From positions 744,001 through 808,000 of the forward strand of contig JAUTDP010000003.1 of the NCBI GenBank assembly GCA_033439795.1: a DNA stretch of 64,000 nucleotides, given 5' to 3'. Below the pieces are notes generated by a model. That model saw nothing but the letters and a program-made list of their open reading frames with translations. It was not told where the DNA came from and did not search any database. Origin of the DNA: Sordaria brevicollis (taxonomy: Eukaryota; Ascomycota; Sordariomycetes; Sordariales; Sordariaceae). Positions 55,468 through 64,000 of this stretch are shown piece by piece (positions within the stretch are counted from its first letter, which is position 1; each line of letters begins with the position of its first letter). The position numbers and the translations under genes are program-made.

Positions 55468-57032
55468 AGAGGTCGCGGAGGAGAAGTGTGTTGGGTTGTG
55501 GATGATGAAGGATGTATTGATGGAAGCGTGGAAGATGAGAGAGCATGGAAAGCATGGAAAATGGCCAATGTTGCCAGGTATGAACATGGAATGGACGCGG
55601 ATTCAACAAGTATAAAGGAAAGGAGTGAAAGGTGTTGATACCTCAGAAGAAAGAAATGGAAATGAATGAAAGAAGGATTATGGTTCAAGGCATTATTGCA
55701 TTCGATGGTTCGAGACGTTATAGGTTCATGGAATGGTATGGTCCTCATGGACTCAAAGGAAAGTTGTTTGTGGCATTGCATTAATGGTCGTTATGGTGAT
55801 TGATGGCTTTTAAAGGGTCTTGAAGTGGAAAATGGGGTTATGGAAATGGTATTGAGGGTTAAGCGCAAGGAGCACATTGGGTTTTACCAGCTGGCGGTGT
55901 TATGGATGGTCTATATGCCGCAGGGAAGTCGTCAAGAAGGTGACTGGGAGCTATTGGAGTGCAAGTTGCCGCTGGTTAGGGATATTGGTGAAGAAGAATT
56001 GATTGCCCTTGCGCGCAAGTTACTGCTTCCGAATACGTGATTATGTGACCTGCAAGTGTTGTTTTTCCCTTGTCTTCTGATATCTGATTTTTCCCAGGCT
56101 TTGTGATCTTTTTTTAATGGGACATGGTCCCAAGACTTCCCTACTGCGACAGTCATCATGAAGTTCCCTCATTCTCTCCAAACTTGGAAAGAACCAAGGG
56201 AATTTGAAGCTCGCCTCCAGTCGTGAAGTTCAAGTATGCGAGGTAGGTATGATACATGCTGTGGTGGCCGTGTTTCTAGAGGTACTCTCGCACTATTCCA
56301 AGATGCAAAGTTCATTTAACTGTTCTAGCAACTTTAAGGTTTCAACACTTTGATCCTTCAACACGCCCTGAAAAGTCATTGATCAAAACAGAATATCACA
56401 AAATCATAAAATTTTGCGGATTAGCGTTGAGATTTTGGTGTTAAGCGTCGGACCCGTATTCACGCACTGACTGCCCTGGACTTACACTCACTAGTTTTCC
56501 ATCCCAGTACTCTAAACCTAGAGGTAAGTTGCCATGACTTACGGCTAAGGTTATTCTCTTTCTTTTACCGCTTCAGGTTCTAAACGTGTTCTTGACATTG
56601 TAGTTGATCTTGCTGCTTGGTCTCCTGGAGGTACCTCTAGATCATGATGATTCTGCATGTGGTAAGGTTCAGGTTCTGTGTTGAGAGCCTTCACGTAACC
56701 GATCTTAAGTTCAAAACGCGGCTGATTCAGATTTAAACAGTCAAATCCAACTTGAATGAAGCTTTTGTGACTTGCTCTCGAGGTTCCGAGAAAGGTAGAA
56801 GCTGCTTGACAACATTAGAGTGATTTTAAAAGCTGTAGGAAACACATACAAGAATGAACGCAGTGGTGATATGTCCGCTTCCACTAATCCAAGCAACGCT
56901 ACGATATGTGTTTCCTTTTACCGAGGGATGTTGGAGATACTTCGACTACCTAATCGAGATCTTGGGCCAAGTGTGTGTTATATGCGAGTATGCATCTATT
57001 TTTTTTTCTCCCTCGCTTATTTATTGCTTTTA
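55468..57032. other. Intergenic, 3' flank of the REB1-like gene
   Basis: No gene is supported. A frame at 55825-56040 (71 codons, ending ALARKLLLPNT) may be chance. CCTAGAGGTA-like motifs occur at 56275, 56517 and 56631. Confidence 0.5.
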
Positions 57033-57122
57033 CCCGTGGGTGTGAAGTTGGCTTATGTAATTTGTATGGCCAAGCAACACCCACTCTCTTGCAGAGAGTG
57101 GGTATAAAAATTCTAGGATAGC
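57033..57122 (+). repeat. Left terminal inverted repeat
   Basis: Inverted partner of 60288-60377, with a few transition differences (for example GTGTGAAG against GTGTGAGG). Subterminal hairpin of 9-bp arms and 5-nt loop. Confidence 0.9.
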
Positions 57123-60100
57123 AATAAATCTGGGACAATCTATACTACTTTTGCCTGCAAAACTGCCTATACCCCATATAATAGCTAATTTTTATAATAA
57201 TATAATATAACGTAATAAAGCTAAAATTGATAAATCTTATAATAATTTAATTAAAATAAATATACTAAATCCGTTAATATATTTCTATTAAATATCTAAC
57301 TTCCTATTCTTATAAAACTCCTTCAATTATACTATTATAGGTCCCGCTATACCCAATTTAATTAACCTCTCCTCCTTCTCCTTCTTCTCCTTTACTTCTT
57401 TTACTTCTTTTTCAAGGGTAGCAAATCTAATAATAAACTCAATAAATAGCTCTAACTCTAGTAAATTACTAATTATATATAATATTATTACTAAATAGTT
57501 AACTAAATTACTACGCTTACAACGAATATTTATAATACTATTAGGAATAACTTATTTCCTACTAATAATTAATAGAATTTAGGGGGTAAAGCGAACTTCC
57601 TCCTCCTCTTCCTCATTACTACTATTATTACTACTATCGTCAAATAGGACCAATTAATTCCCTTAATTAACTTCCCTATTTTCGTTATCCTTATCCTCTA
57701 ATAACGACGACGACGCTAAATCCGCCCTATAATCGTTATCTATACTAAGAACCCTAATATCTCTATTAAGAACGTTAATTCTATTATCTATAATAATTAT
57801 ATTATAAAATAGGCGAATTATAGATCGAAGAATAATAAAAAGAAGGAGGCTAATATTAATAAAGAAAATTAACGCGCAGCGGCCGTCGTAAACCTATAAC
57901 AGATATATTAAATCGTTAACGTTATAATATAAATCCTTACTATTATTTATTTTTTTAAAATATTCTTCGAAAGTAAATTGGCGCTATCTACTTTTTAATC
58001 CTTTTACCCTATTTTCTAACAATTTCTTCTAAACTTATTACCTATCTTTAATTTTTTAAAACTCCTTTTTTTATAATTCGCTAACTACCTTCAATTATTT
58101 CTCCCTCTCCTTTTCCCTCTCCTCTTCCTTTCAAAGGTCCTTTATATAGCGAATCCTTTTAATAAATATATTATTAATATACTCGCCGTCGGGTTTTACA
58201 ATATATTTACATTTTTTCTTAGTACTAAGAATTTCGAATCGTAATACCCTATCTAATATATATTTATCGAAATACTCCTTAGCAAACAAACCTTCGTTAA
58301 CGGCTACTTCAATAATACTTATAGCTTTAATAATACCCTTATTAATAATATAATTCTCTAAACGTTATTTTACTAATATTAAACTCTCCTTAGCAATTAA
58401 CTAACGGTTTAAATCTAGTAATATTTCTAAATAAAATATAGGGTTATCCTTCTTAATTTTATTCTCGAATCTTTTTATAATTTTAGCGGGGTTAAATAAT
58501 TATATACTAATATTTTCGAATCCCTTTATTACGTTACGCGTAATAAACGTAATATTCTACATATCCTATTATTATTATATAAATTATTAATTAATTAATT
58601 AAATTAATAACGATCGAACCAAATTAAACCTTACCTACAAAATATAAATATAATTTTAACGGGAGAGATTTAATTAGCTACGTCGGATATAATCCTTTAA
58701 TACCTTTTAATAAATAACTTTCAATTATTAAAATACACTAACATCTATAGGCTAAAAAAAGTAAAAAAAGTATAGGGGTATAAAAATGAACTCGATATTA
58801 AAACGCAAATAATATTTATATAATTCGTATAAATAATATTTAAAAAAGGAATTTATAATTAATAACTAATAAATCCTCTTATTAATAAGGGTACTACTAC
58901 GTTCCCCTCCTCGAAAATCGTTATTATAAAGCTAATTAATACTATAAATATAAGTAAGAACCGCAGTAACGTTTATATTAGCAAACTCTTTTATTTCGAA
59001 ATCCTATTCCTCTTCTTCCTCTTCGTTAATATTATTTATAGTAAATTCTATTTCAAAAATACTAAACTACCTCTTAAAAACTTTATCCCCCTTATCTACC
59101 CACCCGCGTTTTTAAACTTCGATATAATATTTCTAAAAATACTTATTAAAATATTAAATCTACTCTATTATAATTTTATTATTATTAAACGCAATATTAC
59201 TTTATATAAAGCGTATATTTCCCTCGAAATTATTATTTATTATATCCTTTATTAACTATTTTTTAAAAATAGTAAAGAAGGGTAAATAATCGCTAATATT
59301 ATTACCGCCGCCAACGAAAATAACGGATTTACAATTCGTAAAATCGAATATCTCTACTTATTTTTACTATAATAAATTCATAATAAATTACTATCCTAAT
59401 ATTATATTTAATTTTTATTAACGGTATTAACCTACTTTAATTTTATATTTATATTTAATTATTAATACCTCTAAACTCTCCGCTATTATCGCAATATAAT
59501 AACTATACTTATCCGCGTTCTATATTATTAACGCGGTAATACTACGATTTAATATAATAGCTTCGAATTTCTTAAAATACAATATTATATTTATAATTCG
59601 CTATTTAATTAATAATTATTTTACTTCGATGGGCTTTATTTTAATAAAATTAAATTATAAGTAATTAACTTTCCAAAATCGAAACCAATATTAATTAATT
59701 AGTAGCGCTAAAAGTATATAACGTAACCGTATAAAATTAATAACTTCCTCGAATAGATCCTTACCCGTTAAAACTCTAAATTCAATTAACTAATACGCGT
59801 ATATTTCGAATATTTTATTTTTATTATAATTAAGTATAATCGGTCTCCCTTTATTATTAATAATTTGGAGAAGAACCCCGTATTCTTTAAAAGATTTAAA
59901 ATAACGGCCAATTATACTCTTAAAATAATAAAACCTCTTCATTATATCTTAAACGCTCGGCTCTTTATACTTTTTCTAATCCTTTTTATTAAAATTTATA
60001 CTATTTTATAAACGGGTTACCCAACGTCGTATATAATACCGGGATTAGGTATTTTAGAGCCACCGAACAGTATAGGCGGTAATAAATTCCCCTTATTCGT

Positions 60101-60287
60101 CGGCTATATTTAAATATTAAAGGGAGACGTTACAATATTAATAAAAATATTAAATACAAGTTAGGGTACGGATAAGGGTATTATTGTAGAGAGAATTAGT
60201 CTATAGATATTATATTATAGCTATTTATATAGCGGTTTATTAATAAAAAAATATAGTGTGACATTTAGGTACTATCCTAGATTTACT

Positions 60288-60377
60288 ATTGTCCCAGAAT
60301 TTTTATGCCCACTCTCTGCAAGAGAGTGGGTGTTGCTTGGCCATATAGATTACATAAGCCAACCTCACACCCACGGG
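60288..60377 (-). repeat. Right terminal inverted repeat
   Basis: Inverted partner of the left repeat. It carries the same subterminal hairpin and the outer sequence CCCACGGG. Confidence 0.9.
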
Positions 60378-62660
60378 TACTTTCACCGTTAATTTTAGAG
60401 AAGATCTCTACTTGTTGGAAAAGGAACGGGAGAACCGTGATATGGTTCGTCCTTAATCGTTGACTCGTCTCGTGAAAACAGAGAGATCATGGCATGGCTG
60501 CTCTCCCGCCACAAGACAGAAGGGGGTTATACTCTACCAAACGGAGTATAACAACGCATCCTTCGTTCGGTGCCATTGCGATCTGGTGGGATATCTGCCG
60601 ATAATCTTGGTACATGCATATTTTATATCGTACCTAGATCTAATGTATAGTTGCTTTGTGGGGGCGATGCAAACCTTCGAGTGAGCCAGCGGTACCATAC
60701 AGTCCATGGTACTTATTATCGGTCCTGTTGTCACTGTGAAGCTTTTCGCGGAGCAGCTGGAGTCTTCAAGTGCTGAACTTCAGCGTATGTTTTTTTCCAC
60801 CTCGGACTCCATGTCCGATTATCCCTAGAGGTAGTCAGAGTAATGAGTTTTGCCAGCCGCTTGCGCCCAATATTGGTTCTTCCGGAAGTTTGGATGTTTC
60901 ACTCCTAGTTAAAAGTGTTGACGACTGATCAGCTGTGTCAAGATAGTAAAGAAATGTTGAAGAGGAGGGCTGCCTGAAACCTGTTATTGAGGTGTGTCAG
61001 GTACCTCTAGGTACTCCATCCGATGCGATGGCGACGAGTGATGGTCGTGAATTTGATGATGTCTGCAGAACAGTCTTGAAATTAAAAACCTTGCCTAGAG
61101 GTAGGTATTGTTCCTTCGATTCCTGGAACCTTGAATAGGCAGTGCTGGGAGTGGAAAGGGATGAATCGTGGTAAAGTCCATCTCGTGTTCAATCTCGTTT
61201 GCAAGTGGAGAGATGATTTCAACACATAGAACTCAAAATTGCTCGTCCTGGTCCGTTCTTCCGCTCGCGCGTCCCAAAAAGTATTCCATGAACCATGAGA
61301 TTGAGAATGGGTTGAAGAAATGATATTATCCTGAGGCGGAACTGGTGTTCCTTGCGGCTGATCAGTACGACAGATTATTGAAAAGAACTCTAGTCCGGAA
61401 AAGAAAACCGTGAAAGTGGATGGCACGAGGGGGAAAAGAAGACTGAAAGACAACATGCCACTAGGCAGCAAGAAGTGGCAAGAAAAATAACAAAACCAGC
61501 CCATCGCTGACAGAAGAAAACGAAGGCAAAGAAGAGGAAAAACAGAATGACATAAGCTCTGCCATTCACAAGCACCAACAGATGATGTTCAAGGGAAAAA
61601 TGACAACCAGCCCACGCCAAGCTCCCCGTCTGTTTCCCCATCAGTGTCAATTCAGTTCAATGTGCCCCGTGCGTCCCAGACTCCAAAATTCCCGATTTCA
61701 ATGTTCAGACCAATCATCTGGCCAATCCGAATCAGCAACGCGTCGAAAGAGTGGGGAGGAGTGACGGAAGAAAGGGGAGAGGGGGGTGTCGACAGGGGAA
61801 ATGCCAAGACATTTTTGGGGTACATACAGTACTAGGTACTGGAGCGGAGGAACAGACCAACAGGGAGAGAAAAGAGGTGCAGCGGGAAAAAGAGAAAGAA
61901 AAAAAAAAGAAAAAAGAAACAACAAAGGGAGGGAAAGAACAGAAAGAAAGGGTGGTCTGGCTCCAAACTTCAAGCAAAGGTTCTCTCCGGTTTGATGTCT
62001 CGCGTTCATTCATCCGTCTGTTTAGCAAATCCCCAAACCCAAATCATCATCACCAGTGGATGAAGCATCAGTTGTAAACCAGCCAATAATAATGGAACAT
62101 AAACCAGAACCTTGAACCCGTCCGTTGTCGAAAAAGGTACAAACTACTTTCCCAGGTCCCTTCAACATCTTTCCGTACACACCCCGCCTTTTTTTTTACT
62201 GCCCCATATTGGCCATTTCCATCCCGTCGCATTCTTCCCATTTTTTTATTTTTCCACACCCTGTGTTTCTGTTTCTTTCTCCCCGCCGTTTGCCCATTTT
62301 CTTTCTTTCTCCCTCCATCATCCCACTTTCTTCCTCCACTTCACGCACACATCAACCACCGCCACCTTCAAACGTTTGCAACTCGTTTTTTTTATTTTGC
62401 CATTCAATAACAACGACTCCACAGCAAGCAGGCAGGCAGTTCTTATTCACTTTCTACCAGATAGGCAGCTTCACTTTCTTTTTTGCTTGCCTCTTCTTTT
62501 TTTTTATAAAAGGGAGCAGCTTTCGCCAGAAAACCACCCCGCGATTTGCGACCAAACCTTGAATTCTGGCCACACCCCACATCACCACCATTCCTCACCA
62601 TCGCAGCAAACCTGAGGATCACCACCTCTCCCTTCACTGCGCAGCCTGAGTATCGCAACG
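60378..62660. other. Intergenic and leader of the gene at 62661
   Basis: No gene is supported up to 61900. From about 62180 the plus strand is rich in TTTC/CCCC pyrimidines, then CA-rich sequence before the ATG, typical of a long fungal promoter and leader. CCTAGAGGTA-like motifs lie at 60823, 61001 and 61094. Confidence 0.5.
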
Positions 62661-64000
62661 ATGCCGCCTAAGAGAGGTCGTCCCTCAAACGCGCAGAAGG
62701 AGGCTGACCGCGGTGCTACGGTTTCAAAGGGAAAGGTAAGGCATATCATCGATCTGTTTCATGTTTTTATTCTTTGATGGAGTGGTGATTGCTGCGCATG
62801 CAAGTGAGTGAGAGGGACAAGGAAGCGCATGTCAACATCCCATCGCAGTTTGTCTTTTTGCGCAAATCTCACCTCAGTATCAGAATGACAACAACATGGA
62901 CAACAACAAAAGAAAACAACTAGCAATAGTATTCACGACTGGGAACAAGTCGATTTCCCATCTCTCTCACTCACTCATCACCTTCGCTTCATCTATGATG
63001 AAGGGCAGCTTCACTTGCGCAACTCAAGTTTCTCCTCCTGGCACTTCATACTAATTTGTCTTCTTCAACCATAGGGTGTTGCTACTACTGCCGCTCAAGA
63101 GCCAGCCACTTCCCCCAACGGTTCCATAACAGTGTCTGTTGGTGGTCCTACCGCTGCGAGTCCTGAGATGACCAAAACCGCCAGCATGAAGGGCGGCGCT
63201 GCCTCCAAGAAGGCAAAGGCGCAAGCTGAGGCTGCTGCAAAGGCCAAGGCTGATGCGGAGGAGGTTCCTGCGGATGTCACCATGGAGGAGGCCAACGCCT
63301 CAAGCACATCTAATGCCGCTGAGGCCACGACCAACGGCGAGTCCGCGACCCCATCAGCTTCGACTACCGCCAAGGAGGGCCAACCTGTCGAGTATGGCAC
63401 CATCAAGAAGAACAGCGAGACAGCTTTGGTTGCTAGCAACGGCAACAGTGAGGTGGCCGCAAAAACCAACAACACAGTCTCGGCCCCGCGTGGCGGCAAC
63501 GCCTACATGGGAGCCTCACGAGTCATCGGCACTGGATACGAGAACATTAACAATCTCGAGGAGATCCAACTTCGTCAGCTCCATGAGGACATCGACGCTT
63601 ACCAGCATGACCTGGCCTACTGCACCGCCACTCTTGCCTTACCCGACCTCACTCCTCAGGAGACTCGTACTTTTCAGCTTCGCCAGCTCGATCTTGGCCA
63701 CCAGATCCGTCACTGCCAGCACAGGATCGAGAACCTCCAGGTCCAGCTGCGTCGCCAGGGCATTCCCTTCACTAATTACAGCGTTGGTGGAGGCCGCGCC
63801 TACACGGCTGCCTTGATGTCCGGAACGGGTCAGGTTGCAGGCCAGAAGCGTGGCAACCCTTCAGATGAGGATGACGGCAGCAACGAGGCCTCAGGTTCGG
63901 CCAAAAAGGTCAAGCTGACTCCCGACGAGCCGCAGTTGTTGGATGTCGAGGTTGACGAGGCGATGGCTGGCTCCAGGGATAGAGAAACTGGCAGCCACCC
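62661..64000 (+). CDS. Predicted nuclear coiled protein, 3' end outside the window
   Basis: Exon 1 62661..62735 and exon 2 from 63075 to the window end; the 339-bp intron has donor GTAAGG and acceptor CATAG and is phase 0. About 333 residues are visible. It starts MPPKRGRPSNAQK, an AT-hook-like basic motif. Then comes an Ala/Thr/Ser-rich stretch with a Lys/Ala helix (AASKKAKAQAEAAAK), the block ENINNLEEIQLRQLHEDIDAY followed by heptad-like QLRQLDLGHQIRHCQHRIENLQVQLRRQ (two helices that could form a coiled coil), and then acidic and Lys-rich tails. No family recognised; DNA or chromatin binding is an inference from the first motif. Start context CAACGATGCC. Confidence 0.7.

Larger units (their letters stand above)
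57033..60377. mobile_element. RIP-degenerated DNA transposon with terminal inverted repeats
   Basis: Two flanks of about 90 bp are inverted copies: left 57033-57122, right 60288-60377. Each begins CCCGTGGGTGTGA and contains the palindrome CCCACTCTC-TTGCA-GAGAGTGGG. Both ends abut TA (57031-57032 and 60378-60379), which fits a TA target-site duplication as in Tc1/mariner-type elements, although TA is short enough to be chance. The 3.1-kb interior is almost all A/T, TpA-rich, with no frame over 60 codons, as expected after RIP. No transposase can be read, so the superfamily is uncertain. Confidence 0.8.

Noticed and set aside
55825..56040. 71-codon plus-strand frame after the REB1-like gene
   Set aside because: Short, no conserved feature, likely in the 3' flank.
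1..64000. Search by eye for dispersed 5S rRNA, CRISPR arrays and bacterial-type operons
   Set aside because: No 5S-like sequence, no regularly spaced direct repeats with unique spacers, and gene structure is clearly eukaryotic.

Overview
The window is nuclear DNA of a filamentous ascomycete, most likely Neurospora or a close Sordariaceae relative. Genes are split by short GT-AG introns with CTAAC-type branch sites. Start codons sit in CAAAATG-like contexts, coding DNA is GC-rich, and low-complexity Gln, Ser, Pro and Lys tracts are common. One 3.3-kb insertion is turned into almost pure A/T in the way repeat-induced point mutation (RIP) leaves old transposons. The genus is an inference; the fungal assignment is secure.

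0-12.7 kb: ordinary housekeeping and regulatory genes. A V-ATPase assembly factor (VMA12/VPH2 family, minus) and the mitochondrial polyprenyl diphosphate synthase of ubiquinone synthesis (COQ1, plus) are divergently transcribed from one 0.8-kb gap. They are followed by a Gln-rich small protein with a probable one-base frameshift, a hypothetical acidic protein, a secreted Cys-rich protein and a Zn2Cys6 transcription factor that also carries an AT-hook.

12.7-22.8 kb: gene-poor DNA. The only firm feature is a nuclear tRNA-Glu(UUC) with a 17-nt intron.

22.8-29 kb and 40-43.6 kb: a graveyard of short gene shards. Pieces that read as CCHC zinc-knuckle, RRM and KH RNA-binding domains sit beside sub-150-bp copies of a large low-complexity gene at 45-49.6 kb. 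Many shards carry small insertions that create perfect hairpins, and one hairpin brackets a 29-T tract. An apparently intact 3-exon gene (27.5-28.6 kb) lies inside this region.

29-39.4 kb: a mitochondrial AAA-type ATPase gene with an unusually long 1.06-kb first intron, a stretch of decayed plus-strand coding sequence (34.9-38.3 kb) and a small two-exon acidic protein.

42-50.3 kb: a degenerate 263-bp tandem repeat; a leader region with repeated splice donors; the large Ser/Pro-rich gene, whose reading frame is interrupted by one TAG inside a hairpin and then stays open for another 571 codons; and a 177-bp tandem repeat just downstream.

51-64 kb: a 1427-residue REB1/TTF-I-like Myb-domain protein, then the RIP-like AT-rich element with about 90-bp terminal inverted repeats (57.03-60.38 kb), then the 5' part of a nuclear-looking coiled protein that runs off the end.

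The most unusual signal is the combination of sub-RIP-length shards, hairpin-forming micro-insertions and an apparently conserved in-frame TAG linking the 22.8-28 kb and 40-48 kb regions.
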